A stretch of 64,000 bases of DNA, from NCBI GenBank assembly GCA_030248135.1, contig JASANC010003237.1:186001-250000 (forward strand). Direction: 5' to 3'. Source of the stretch: Theristus sp. LFF4_11. Taxonomy: Eukaryota > Nematoda > Chromadorea > Monhysterida > Xyalidae. The notes beneath the pieces were generated by a model. It was not told the origin of the DNA. It made no database searches and saw only the letters and a program-made list of their open reading frames with translations. Of this stretch, positions 32,384 through 53,404 are shown piece by piece (the stretch's first letter is position 1; each line of letters starts with the position of its first letter). The translations under genes and the position numbers were made by a program.

Positions 32384-32530
32384 ATAGTTGTTCTAGAGGG
32401 GGGCCGGTGTCACGTCGGTTTGCTCCCGCGTTGGCTAGCTCCCGCGCGGGATTTAACCAATGATGGTTAGCTCCCGCGCGGGAGATAAGAACCGGCGGTT
32501 AATTTCCGCAGCTGATGGTGTACTCCCGCC
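32384..32530. repeat. Orphan poly-C MITE end followed by GC palindromes
   Basis: 'catagttgttctagaggggg' matches the terminus of the poly-C MITE family. Next to it 'gctcccgcgcggga' recurs (about 32437 and 32470), including the perfect 14-bp palindrome CTCCCGCGCGGGAG near 32471. Two further 'ctcccgc' sites flank it. Confidence 0.5.
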
Positions 32531-32592
32531 CGCCTGCGATAAAACTAGAGCGGGCGGACTGGAGGCTGTGGTCACGTTGTTCACGTTCAAGT

Positions 32593-32796
32593 TCAACGTT
32601 CACAATGTTCGGCAGCTTCAATGCACAATCGAGCCATATTGGCCACTGACAAGATCACTTTCTGGCACAATTCAGTGTCCACGTGCTGAAACACGTTCAC
32701 GATCATTTCTTTCATCGAGTCCACGGTTTTCGGCTTTTGCGCGTACAAAGTCTCTTTGATGAAGCCCACACGATTTTCAATTGGCAGACGACTCAT
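32593..32796 (-). pseudogene. C-terminal fragment of a mariner-type DDE transposase
   Basis: The minus-strand peptide includes 'ENRVGFIKETLYAQKPKTVD', then about 30 residues, then 'ARLCIEAAEHCE'. This resembles the conserved tail of mariner/Tc1-like transposases (a '..KPKTVDELK..' linker followed by '..LRLCIE..GGH.E'). The catalytic DDE core and the N-terminal DNA-binding part are not found upstream on the minus strand, so it is a remnant. Matching is by motif memory only. Confidence 0.45.
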
Positions 32797-33182
32797 TTTC
32801 CCAAAACGAACCCACGCTTCACTGCAACTCAAGTGAACTCTCTCGCGCACGATGGAACAAACGAATCGAACACAACATGTTTCGCGCACATTCGCGCTTC
32901 TTTCGAGCGCTTAGCATGGGGCAATTGAGGAGAGAAAATGAAAATCTTCGCGATTGCGTGAAGGAAAATTGAAAGCATCAATAGTTGTATTGTCCTTTTG
33001 ACGTTAGCGATGAATAAATCCGATGTGAGACAGAAAAAAATGCTGTTTTTCATTCAGAAATTCGTTGCTTCCGCACAGGGGCATTATTCTCTCGTTTGGG
33101 CTAAAAATTGGTGGAGGTCTAATTTTGTGTTTCCTAAGCGACTAAAATTTCAACTCAAACGGTCCAACCGTTGGCGAGTTAG

Positions 33183-34102
33183 ACTTCAAGTAGCGAGAGA
33201 GTGGCGATTTACTGGACTGGAGAACAACCAAGATTACACGAAAAAGAATCACATTATATAGGATATCACGTATAATTATACATAATTACAGCTAGATAAT
33301 TACAATAATCGCCCATCATCAACTTCTCCCCCATCAACGAAGAAAGAAAAGGAGAAGCCAAATCACGTAATCTCCCTTTCAATCACAAATCATTCGCCGA
33401 TGTCTCACACGGCACCACGTCCTACGACGTCACATCTCCATCCTCGGCGCACGCTCGGCCGGAAACGCTTTTGTCTCCATTCATCGGCACTGCGGCCCAT
33501 CATCTCATCACGACTCAATGCTCGGCGCTCGTTCGGCAGCCAGAAGCACGTGAAACTCGGCACCTTGGCCTCGTCGCATTCCTCGCGACGCGTCATCGCC
33601 CATTGGCTGACGACATTCATCTCTCGGCACATCCTCGGCCGGATACTTGACTGCTGGTCGCTGCGCTGATACGCCAAACTCCGCTGCGTGAACGGTTGCC
33701 TCCTTCTCGTCCATCCAAAGTCCCAAATGCTGCGAGCCATTTCCTCCGCGGTTGCTCGACTTACTGCACACGCTGCCATCACGCGGGTCAGCGACAAAGC
33801 CACAACAGGCGATACGGGACAAGTCGCGCCTTCCACGGCATAAAGCGACAAAACAAGTCGTGCCCAAAGAGGGTAAACACGACAATAAATAGCAGCAGAC
33901 GACCACAGAAGGCCGGTCATGATGACCGCCTACGTGCCACGCTCAACGGCGGGCTCACCACTTCAAGTAGCGAGAGAGTGGCGATTTACTGGACTGGAGA
34001 ACAACCAAGATTACACGAAAAAGAATCACATTATATAGGATATCACGTATAATTATACATAATTACAGCTAGATAATTACAATAATCGCCCATCATCAAC
34101 TT
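33183..34102 (-). mobile_element. Terminal-repeat miniature element (TRIM-like)
   Basis: Two identical 143-bp direct repeats, 33183-33325 and 33960-34102, flank a 634-bp interior. Read on the minus strand, the repeat carries 'TGATGATGGG' near one end and a TATA-like 'tatataatg'. A purine run 'gggggag' precedes the second copy, and 'TGG' follows the first copy, as a primer-binding site would. The interior encodes no gag or pol. The LTR interpretation is inference; a simple segmental duplication is the alternative. Confidence 0.5.
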
Positions 34103-34225
34103 TAGAGCGATTCAAAGTTGCACCCAGTACCCACTACTTTTGAACCACTGTGTAGATCAAATTTTCTCCCAAAACATAACACCCAAAGACACACTGACTG
34201 ACCAACGATCACTTGTCCACCAGCG

Positions 34226-34351
34226 CCAAGTCGCCGAGTACGAGCCGGAATCAAACACGCTGACATCGGTCAGAGTGCCGTGGTACTTCCACGTGATCGT
34301 GTCGCCCACGCCGCTGCGCTGCATGCAGTTCGCGACCTGGAATCCGGGTTT
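34226..34351 (+). other. Orphan exon-like open segment
   Basis: A GC-rich open stretch after a good acceptor ('tccaccag') reads 'RQVAEYEPESNTLTSVRVPW' and then 'YFHVIVSPTPLRCMQFATWN'. Codon use looks like the genuine exons. No partner exons were found nearby, and the family is not recognised. It could be a captured exon or part of a gene broken by repeats. Confidence 0.3.
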
Positions 34352-34489
34352 TTACACAAAAGAGACGACACAACTGGTGCCCACGGAATGTTCGATAAAT
34401 TTCGGGTGAGGTGGAGGGCTATTGTTGCTCTGCTGCAATCTCAAAACACCCAGACCCCAGTGACGGACCAACCTCATGCAGCGCAATAA

Positions 34490-34805
34490 TCACCAATAAA
34501 TCACCGAGTATGAAACGACCGCAAGAATCACCTGATGATCACCGAATGTGAAACGACCGCAAGAATCACGGACAGATCACCAATATGACACGACCGCAAG
34601 AATCACCGATAGTTCACCGAAAATGACACGGCCGCAAGAATCACCGATAGATCACCGCATATGATGGCACGACCGCAAGAATCACCGATAGATCACCGAC
34701 TTTGACACGACCGCAAGAATCACCGAAAATGACACGACCGCAAGAATCACCGATAGTTCACCGAAAATGACACGACCGCAAGAATCACCGATAGATCGCC
34801 GAATG
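34490..34805 (+). repeat. Minisatellite, ~36-bp unit, about nine copies
   Basis: The core 'cgaccgcaagaatcaccgat' followed by 'agatcaccgaa.atgaca' is repeated from about 34490 to 34805. Unit lengths vary (24-40 bp), and internal variants differ at 'agttcacc' versus 'agatcacc'. No function is evident. Confidence 0.85.
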
Positions 34806-35239
34806 ACACGGCCGAATATGCGTGCTGGCGTCGTGCTGATTCAGGGATGTCAGGCGAGAGCACCGAGCGAGACCACGAACAGTCCACAGAAGCACCCGTG
34901 TTTGGTGTCTGACGGAGCCATGCACGCTCAGGCTCAACGTCGCAGCGGGCCTCGAGGTGATGATGATGAGCCCGTTTGGGTTTTGAGGCTTCGCTGACGA
35001 CCAGCTGGACGAGCGATGGTTTTGATGGTTGATGATGCCAGTCGACCATGTTAACTGCGGAAGGGAAGACAATGAAGTTCTCTGACCGATGTTGGCCGTT
35101 TTTATAGGATTCTTTCTGGTGCAATTAGCGCAACGACCGCCTAATTTGCAATCGTTTCGCAATTATCGTGACCGAATTTCGACGTTTTGCTGCATTTATC
35201 TGCGCAATTTTTTCTTAATTTTGTCACTGATACCGGGGC

Positions 35240-35390
35240 AGGGTCCCGGCCGGGGGGTTACGTGGGGTCCCGTGGGGGGGGGGGGGGTAAAAAGAATAAG
35301 GGGAAGAGGAGAAATAAGAAAAGGGTGGGGGAAGAAAGAAAAGGAAGCGGAAAAAACAGGCTGAGGAGGAAAGACGTAGAATAAAACCAA
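35240..35390 (+). repeat. Long purine tract
   Basis: An almost uninterrupted G/A-rich strand (35262-35380) with a run of 14 G and many 'gaaga' units. It could form triplex or G-quadruplex structures. The open frames across it are artefacts. Confidence 0.6.
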
Positions 35391-35469
35391 TCAATCATCA
35401 GGTGAATGGAGAACGGTGCATGGTGTATACACATTATTTTGTTCGCATGTTGTTGTTGTCGCTTTCTCG

Positions 35470-35895
35470 GCCAGCTATCTATCTGAAATTTTTTGTCTTC
35501 GAAGACAGAAAATGAGTTAATTTTTGACCAAAATTGATAATTTTTGTTCGAAATTCTTGAAAATTTCGCTGATTTTAGGTAAAATACGCGTATATACTTA
35601 ATTTTTATTTAAGCATTATTCATTTGTTTTTTTAGCTTTTTAGCGTTTTATCTATGCATCTATTGTGGATTTATTCAAACGTGTCCGAACTAAAATGACG
35701 TCATTTGCTTTAAAAACGCCCGTTTGTCAAAGTACAGGCATTAAAATGTCAGTTTGGTGTGACTGATTTGACATTCACCAATCACCATTTGTTTCCCCCC
35801 CGCCAAAATTTTACAGCTATTTATCTGGAAAATTTGCTCCAGCTATCCATATCGGCCCCCCACCCCAACCCCTCGGCTCTGGAACAACTATGTCC
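35470..35895 (+). mobile_element. Poly-C MITE, copy with nested insert
   Basis: It shares 'ttttgtcttcgaagaca', 'tttttgaccaaaattg', 'gctttttagcgtttta' and the terminal 'cctcggctctggaacaacta' with the copies near 15.2 kb and 17.2 kb. A ~100-bp segment (about 35660-35790) with no counterpart in the other copies interrupts it. Confidence 0.6.
35660..35740 (+). repeat. Dispersed ~75-bp GACGTC repeat, copy 1
   Basis: 'gatttattcaaacgtgtccg', 'gacgtcatttg' and 'ttaaaaacgcccg' recur, slightly diverged, at 53124-53200 in the same orientation. Confidence 0.55.
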
Positions 35896-36176
35896 ATGTC
35901 CATCCATTGAAATAACGATCGATCGATTATTCGATTTCCACATCCTATTCCTGACGCTGACCTGATAATCAGTTTTCTTATTTTTGAACGTTTTTGATTG
36001 AATGAACAAGCCCGATAATTCAATTCGGTGACGGTTTGAACAACCGGTTGAAACGCAAGCGAGGCGAGAATAACATCATAAATTCCTGGGTGCTCAGCTC
36101 AAGTTGATCGCCGATCCAATTAGTAATTCGCGGCGGAGGAAGGGTGCAGGGAGTGCCACGTCAACTGCCAAGCACG

Positions 36177-46172
<9,996 letters not shown>

Positions 46173-48074
46173 TCAGCTTTGTGTTTCCACTCGGGTGAAC
46201 CATTTTTTTCTCATTTGAAAGTGGAATTTCGTCTCTGCGGCCAGCATTGATTCGACTGCGTTTGTTCACTGTTTCCGTGAGACCAATATCCAATATCGTT
46301 TCTCGGTTGAATTGTTTGTTCTCGTCTGAACTGTCCGAAATATAAACGTCCGTCTAAATCGGCCCACCATTTTGTTCTGTACATTTCCGCAGCGATCCAC
46401 GCCTTTGGTGATTCCGGTTTATTCAGTGTATTGAAAATTCTTGAGTTTACACACATTCTCTATGCTAATTGGTGCTGCTGATATGCAAAGTTTCTCTTTT
46501 TTGGGTTCTTTCTTTGCTTCGTGGATTTCACGTGACCGAAAATCATGCATTGGAACACTGATCAAAATTCTCGACCGTATTCACCGGTTTTGTGGTGCAA
46601 TAGAAAAAAATAGTGACGTTTATTCTTTAGACCGGTAAAAAGTGTCCATCCATTGACTGATTCAATAAACCTGCAGTACGGTACAGTGTTATATGAGGCA
46701 TAACTGATTATGCTTCAAACGTGTCGTGTCATTACTTAAAATTCGAGAAAAACTGGTGTTATATAAACTTACGATTGTATTTTATACTAGCGGTTAGCGC
46801 TACAGTTTTTACTTTATTAGAGTTGTGAACAATTTGCACATTTTCTGTGGCATCTCTGCACCAGTGTGTGTGTTTGTTGTTGTCTATCTTTGCTGTGATT
46901 ATTTTTACTTTGGGCCAATCACTGTTAGTGAAAATTTCATTAGCTGTTTTATACAATGCAGCATTTGTTTTATTTTGTTCTTTTTATCAAGATTCGGAGT
47001 TTGCAGTGCTTTTTCTCTGGAAAAACCATGAAAACGTATCTAGCCTTTTTGTTAATCTTGTTCTGAGTTTTTTTAGAACCGTGCACTATGATTCAATGTT
47101 TTGGGATACATATCTAGGAGTAGCTCAGTTTATCTGATTTTAATCCATCGTTGTGCTTGGTCTCAGTGTTTTTTGTTTTGTCAAGCGACAGCTGAAGCTG
47201 TATCATTATTGTTTTCAAAAAGTGCTTTTTTTCAGTGCCGATGTGTAAATACTAGTTCGGTCGGTTGTTCTGTTCAGCTGTGTTCCTATTTCAAGCGCAG
47301 ATTGCGCCCCCAATGGTTCTTGAACGTCTTTTGTACCTCGTGCCTCCGTTTTTTTGTTTGGGTTTTTCTTAAATTCAGTTATCGGTTGCTTTTATTTAAG
47401 AATCGTTTTACTCACCACACTGGCCACTTGTCCGCTGTTCATCCAGTTTCGGTTTGTGCATAATTGTATCTCTGATTAATAGATGAAGCATCGTTATTTT
47501 TTTGAAAAATAAAAAATGTTCATGTGTTGTTATCGATCGTGACCGAAGTTTGAACTTTGAATTGTGAGCTTGTTTTCCTGTGCGTTCATTTGTGTTCATC
47601 TTTAAGCCGTCTTTTGTTTTAACGTTCTGAGTCAAAGTTTTTTTGGCAGCAAATATTTTTAACCGAATCCAGCATTTTTAGCTGAAAAGTGGATAAAAGT
47701 AATTGCAATTGCGTTCCAACAGGAATGTTTGACGTGGCAGTCGCGGTGTTTTCACCGCCGAACATTTCGGATCAGGCTATCTTCGAACATTCATGTGCTT
47801 AAATTATCTTTTGAAAGTTAAAAAAACATGAGTATGAATGCTTGTGTGCGTGGCCACCGCCCAACCAAGCATTGGATTATCTCTGGTTGTGTCGGTGCAG
47901 CGGCAATCAAACAATTCGAATACAACATGCATTTTCGATTAGCTGCACACTGGTTGCTTCTTTTCATTGTGTCATGGATCATGAACATTTCCAACAGAAT
48001 TGCTTTCAATATTTACAATTCAAGTTCTCCACTTTCAGAGAACTTCATTGAACTGAAAGAGAACGACAACGCAA
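46173..48074. other. ROCK-WIPI3 spacer
   Basis: A/T-rich with no supported gene. It includes the ROCK 3' UTR. Several Phe/Leu-rich frames (for example near 46847-47463) reflect T-rich sequence, not membrane proteins. Confidence 0.45.
46664..46669 (+). promoter_or_regulatory. Likely ROCK polyadenylation signal AATAAA
   Basis: First canonical AATAAA downstream of the ROCK stop codon, which would give a 3' UTR of about 0.5 kb. Confidence 0.5.
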
Positions 48075-50906
48075 ATGAACGTCACCACTCTGTTGTCAGT
48101 GTCGTTCAACCAAGATCACAGCTGTTTTGCGTGCGGCTTTCAGTCTGGCTTCGCCGTCTTCAACTCAGAGCCACTGAAACGCAACCAGCTGCAAGGTTGC
48201 TTTGCAATCGGCTTTTTTAGATTTTATTAATGTACAGTTTTTAAGTGGAAAACCGTGCAACGTTTTCTGGTTATCATTGGAAAGATTGGTTTCGATGTAC
48301 ACGATTTTTACATTTTTCATTTCTACGTTTTTGGCACTTGTTCGGTTGTATTGGTGTATTATTCAGTGTATTCCGTTTCTCGGCAATGAACAAAATTTCA
48401 TTATGCTTTCATCAGAGCTTGGCGGTGGCGTTGAGCGAGTGGAAATGCTGTTCCGCTGCAACTGTGTGGCGCTCGTCGGCGGCGGCAAGAATCCATTGTT
48501 TCCTGATCGTTTCGGTAATGTTCCGTTTTCACACGTTTATTCTAACAATTGTCCCTTCGCGTGAGTGACGGGCAGTTCAGACAGAGCCGTGATACCACGA
48601 GTGTTTGGGTCACGGCCCAATGAACACAGCATAGCACTCGTTGCACAGTCTGTGGCACAGTTGACGGCGTTCACCACAAGTGCCAGTGAGCAACGAACAG
48701 TAGCTCGTTTTTGCTTGGCCTCTGCTGCGGCCAATCAGCGAGTGGGCCAATGTTTCCTTGCCGATTCGCATCACAGTGGCGATCTGGGACGACGCGCGCA
48801 AGGCGGTCGTGGCGCAGATGGACATGCACGAGCGAGTGTTCGGCGTGCGCCTGCGCCGTGACCGCATCGTGGTGCTGCTGCGTGCGCTCATCAAACTCTA
48901 CACGCTCACCACCGTGCCGCAGTTGGTCGCCTCGTTCGACTGTGCGCAGAATGAACGCGGTTGGTGGCAGTGGGATGGAGGGAATGCGGTGACATTGGAA
49001 AGGGAATGGTGAAAGGAGTGCGGTGAGGTGGAAGGTGGGTGAGCGAATAAAGCATTATGGGTGTCCCTAACTGGTTTTGCTGCACATCGTCAATGGTGCT
49101 GCTTAGTCTCCGTCTCCGCTACTTAGTTGCTTCATGTAGCAATTTTCTTCCAGTCAAATGTTAGCTCAAACCAATCAAGCTGTTTGTGGTCGTTATGAAT
49201 TTTGAGAATGAGAAGCAAACTTGCAACGAAAGATGATCAGAAATGAAAAATCGTTCAATAATTGTTGCAGGCCTCTGCTCAGTGTGTCCGAACAGTCAGT
49301 GCAGTTTGATGGTGTATCCGTGTCGAACGAAGATGGGCGCCATCAGCGTTGTTGATCTTGGTGATGTTGAGCGTGCACCAGTGCAGATCGCCGCACACAA
49401 TCACCCCATCGCAGCACTCGTGCTCAACTACACCGGTGGCGTTGCGCGGTTTTTTGTTGTATAACACAGAAAGCTGCTATGTTAGCTGCATTGGAAGCAG
49501 CACAAAATATGGCAAACATTGGCGCATAGAATGTGGCATATTTCAACGGAACAATAAGTAGTTTTATACCGCATGGCAACGGTGTCGTTGCCATGAAACA
49601 GTGCGTGAAATTTTTGAAGACAAAAACCGTTTTTCAGTGCCCGTTCACTGTTCCAGGTTCACTGGCTGCGAGCGCCTCGACCAGAGGCACGCTGATTCGT
49701 GTGTTCTCCACGAAGCACGCCACTAAACTGCATGAGTTCCGACGCGGCAGCAACGTCGCGTTAATAAACAGGCGAGTTTTAAACTATTTTTGTGAATGTT
49801 GCGCGAAAATTTACCGTGCGTTGTGTTCAGCGTCAACTTTTCGCGCAACTCGCAGTACCTGTGCGCCGCGAGCAACCGTGGCACGATACATGTGTTCGCG
49901 TTGGCGTCGGCCAGCGAGGACGCTGCAGTGCTGAGTCAACAAAACGAAAACAACGACAGTCGCCGCTCGTCACAGGCGACCACGTGAGCGCAATTGGGTC
50001 TGCTTAGTGCTGGTTGCTCTGCATTGCTGCTATTGCGCTAAGCTGCAGCACGAAGCTAGACTTATTACTAGCATATAAGTGATGTTTTTTGACCACATTC
50101 ACAACGCGAAGACTCCAGCGAGGGGAACAGGTGAACGCGGCTGATTGATTGAACAAGCGAATCTCCCATTTGCAGTGCCACCCCAGAGCACAGCCGTGAC
50201 GGTGTCGTCCCGCCAGCCACACGCCGCCACTCTCTGCTCAGTTTATTCGCCGAGTCCGCGTCTGCGATTCCGAGTTTCGTGCGCATTCAAATGCCGCCCG
50301 CTGCCCGCAACCGGACCTCCACTCAGAAACGCGCCTCAAACACGCAAGAGAAACATTCGCGATGTGCGAGCGCACCGCCGCCGGTCGTGACCGACTGCGC
50401 GTTCGGGGCGGACTCGACGTCGATCGTTGGTGGGTGCAAGTAGATTGACATTTGAATGTGGCACGCTGATTGGCTGGGACGAGCAGCCTCGTTCAAACGT
50501 TTCTTCATTTGCTTTTCCGCCGACCGGCTCCAGAAACGCGCCGGTAACAAATTCTGGTGGTTTGCTGTTGGGGGATGTGTGGACGGCGGAGCGTTCCGTG
50601 AGCCGATTTGTTCACCCTTTATTGGACCACAGTTGTGTTGTGCTGATTCGTCGGTGAATTTTTGGATGAAAATCAACAAAACTTTTGACAAAGCATGGGT
50701 CTCCGTATGTCATGCTGTCTTAACAGTTTTATCGGAGCATCCTGCATTCTTGCGAAATAAAATGAATGAACGAATGAATGAACAAAACAAGACGCAATGT
50801 TTAGTTTCACTTTCCTTCAGCCGTGAACACTGACGGTGTCTATTGCAAGTACAAATTTAACGAACACGGTGCTTACGAACGGGTGCATTACGCAGAGTTC
50901 TGCTGA
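48075..50906 (+). CDS. WDR45B: WIPI3/WDR45B-type PI3P-binding WD-repeat autophagy protein
   Basis: PROPPIN-family beta-propeller that binds PI3P on forming autophagosomes (C. elegans EPG-6 is a relative). Exons: 48075-48195, 48416-48514, 48777-48959, 49271-49435, 49657-49771, 49831-49983, 50176-50429, 50821-50906, giving 391 residues. Family landmarks: 'NQDHSCFACG' at the start, 'VEMLFRCNCVALVGGGKNP', 'IWDDARK', 'RLRRDRIVVLL', 'GLCSVCPNS' and 'ASTRGTLIRVF'. The phosphoinositide-binding motif is F-R-R-G in 'LHEFRRGSN'. Then come 'INSVNFSRNSQYLCAASNRG' and a C-terminal 'CAFGADS' blade. The loop after blade 6 is longer and more basic than in human WDR45B. Intron 5 (49772-49830) has a GC donor; intron 3 has GTTGGT. 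Confidence 0.92.
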
Positions 50907-51007
50907 AAACTTTGGAGACGATACCGTTGTCGCTCGTTGATTGACTGACAAAAAAATGGAATATGCCTTCAATTTTAGGTTGCTCATAATCTGACTAAAT
51001 GATTTTA

Positions 51008-51013
51008 AATAAA
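51008..51013 (+). promoter_or_regulatory. Likely WIPI3 polyadenylation signal AATAAA
   Basis: AATAAA about 100 nt after the WIPI3 stop codon, well before the next gene at 51571. Confidence 0.55.
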
Positions 51014-51570
51014 GCGGTCTGGTGATCGGCGTTGTACAAAGAACATTGAAATCAGTGACCGGCTTTGTTCCCTATCGTGCTTAGTCCCAATTGAAGAAGT
51101 GCCAGTCTCAGTCCGGTTGCCTCTGTTATGTCAAATACGGGTACTGCAACATTTCAACAAGTTTCAAATTTGGCAAACGTTTTGTCAGTTGAATTTTTAG
51201 TTTTTGTGTTTCACACAGTATTCGTGTCTTGCGTACTATCAGTGATAAGCTTGTGAATCTTGTGATGACCTTTGGTTTTGTGGTTTTTGTTATTTCTAGG
51301 TTTGGGGCTTGCTCAGCTTTACTAGGAAATGACCAGCTTGTGGGATTATTATTTTTTTGTTGTTTATACCTGGTAGATGTTTGTCTCCCATTTCTGTGGG
51401 ACAATACAAAGTGAAATTACCTCGCATTCTTTGGTTGTTGGTTGCCAAGTTATTGCTGGTTGTCTGAACTAAACCACCGGCTCGACAGGCCGCAAGTGTC
51501 AGAAGTTGCTGTAACAATAATGGAAACTAGCATTGCAGTTCTAGAAACTAGAGTTCAGAAATATTGTTCG

Positions 51571-52775
51571 ATGAAAAACGAGCGTTGGAGGTAAGCAACG
51601 CCATGCTGCTGAAGTCGAACTGCTGTCGAATTGTCGTTCAGTTTTTTTGGCCGCCGATTGCGATCAGCAGGGGCATTCACGGCACAACCGGCAACTGGTT
51701 TGGGACTGATTTGCTTGGATTTGCAATTAGCCGATTGGCCAGTGATTTTTCATTGAAGCCGATTTCATTGGGCCGCGGAGAGCTGATAAAACCGGCACAG
51801 AAAAATAATTTGATGCTTTTTAGAAGCTCAGTTCCTGAAAAAGTAATTCCAGTGCTCGCGCGATGAAGAAAAGTCGCCGGTTGAGCGTGGAAATCATGCG
51901 CGATCGAGAGGAACGCAAACGGCGAAAAGTGATGAAACAAATCAGAGAGCTCGAGGCGGTGCCTCGGGTGCTCAAGCCGATCTACGACCCCGAACACGAC
52001 CCGGACAAAGACTTCATGCAGCAGCTCGAGTGGGTGAAGAAGAAATCCAGTTTCAGAGCTGCTTTCAGAATGGATCAACGAATGGGTCATTCATAGGGTT
52101 CCCATGAAGAGGTGTATGAGTGACACCTTGCTGGGCTGAAAATCAGATTGCTGGTTGATCCATTTAAAAATCTTAAAAAATGAGCTCTGGAACCGAGTTC
52201 AATTGTTGCTAGATGTAGCTCACTAGTTTGTAATTTATGTCATCAGTGTTTGGAAGGTTCTAAAATGCAGCCAATAATTCTGTTTGTTTTACAGCGAGCG
52301 TAAGCGAGAGCCACGAGTATTGAGCGAGGAAGAGCGCGACCGCAGGATGCTCGTGATAAAACGATTTAATCGTGAACGTGAGGCGGCAATTCAAAAGGAA
52401 CACAACGCGATGCTGGCCTTGTATGAAAGTCAAGCGAAAACATTACAGCTGTTGAAGCACGTGTCACCAGAGTTGTATGAAGAAGCCATAAAGGTGGGGG
52501 AGGCCACTCCAAAACGTAAAAAAACACTTGTTTAAAGGCAGAGGCACATTCGTGGACTCGGTGCAAAACGATTGGTAATCATGTCGATTGGGTGCATGAT
52601 ACTGATACGGCCAATCAGCAGATTGCAAATGTGCGAAACAGTTCCACATTCAATGTTTCAGCCTGACCACGGTCTGATCGGAATGACAAAACGAGGCCCC
52701 AGCTATTCGCCGCCAATTAAGGACTTCGACCCGTTCGACGGCGACTACACCGAGACGACGAAACGATGGGACTGA
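51571..52775 (+). CDS. MRPL40: Mitochondrial ribosomal protein L40 (mL40)
   Basis: Component of the mitochondrial large ribosomal subunit. Model: 51571-51590, 51853-52033, 52299-52493, 52662-52775, giving 169 residues. Family-like features: a basic helix 'RDREERKRRKVMKQIREL' followed by 'LKPIYDPEHDP', then 'EERDRRMLVIKRFNRERE', 'ALYESQAKTLQLLKHVSPEL', 'GPSYSPPIKDF' and the C-terminal 'GDYTETTKRW'; human mL40 has the same order of blocks. The first coding exon is only 20 nt and the presequence is unclear. The acceptor of exon 3 is ambiguous: the strongest AG at 52294 is out of phase, and 52298 is used here. The call relies on block order, not a computed alignment. Confidence 0.75.
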
Positions 52776-53123
52776 ATTTGGGGCTTTGCTGATTTTTTCA
52801 TATTTTTTGTTTCATGAGTTTCATTACCAATACAACCCGACCAACAAGAACATTGTTGTGAGCGGCACTGACAAAACAAGGAATTGAAACAAACAACACG
52901 TCAGACGGTAAACTCAGAGCAAACTGCAGTTTTTTCTTTACCGATTTACAAAATGACATTGGTGCAAAAAAAAATCAATATAAATCAACACCTAAAACAA
53001 ACACGAAACGGGAAATGTGATTAGAACGGTCAGACAGAACAAAAAAACCTAAACAACAGAAAATCTAAAACCAACAACCAGTATGAAATAAGAAATTTGA
53101 AAACCGAAAACGTCACCGTACTA
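52776..53123. other. Spacer, no gene
   Basis: A-rich non-coding DNA between the convergent MRPL40 and the minus-strand gene at 53405. It probably contains the MRPL40 3' UTR. Confidence 0.4.
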
Positions 53124-53200
53124 TTGTTGATTTATTCGAACGTGTCGGACTGAAACGACGTCGTTTGTTTTAAAAATGCCCGATAGTCAAGCAGAAGCAG
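53124..53200 (+). repeat. Dispersed ~75-bp GACGTC repeat, copy 2
   Basis: 'gatttattcgaacgtgtcgg', 'gacgtcgtttg' and 'ttaaaaatgcccg' match 35660-35740. Confidence 0.55.
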
Positions 53201-53404
53201 CAGAATTTCAGTTAAACCATTCACGCTTTTTACGTGGAGAGATTGGATCATCCGAACTGAAAATTCGGGTTGCCGCACATGACAAGCCCACATGTGCACG
53301 TGACGTCATTCAGGTTCGAAACAGTAAAAAATAGGCAAAAGTAGATTTGCACGGTCCAAGTCAAGGTTGGGTCTCTCAGCGTGACTTGACCACACCCTAC
53401 AGCA

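Noticed and set aside
32399..32560. E2F-type promoter for a downstream gene
   Set aside because: CCCGCGC palindromes are present, but no gene starts nearby and the block lies among transposon remnants.
33405..33920. 171-codon minus-strand frame inside the TRIM-like element
   Set aside because: No gag, protease, reverse transcriptase or zinc-knuckle motif; the opposite strand is also open.
34490..34805. CRISPR-like array
   Set aside because: Unit-to-unit spacers are themselves repeats of variable length, and the context is a eukaryotic chromosome; it is a minisatellite.
46825..47463. Hydrophobic open frames resembling membrane proteins
   Set aside because: T-rich spacer naturally encodes Phe/Leu/Val; no conserved pattern or splice support.
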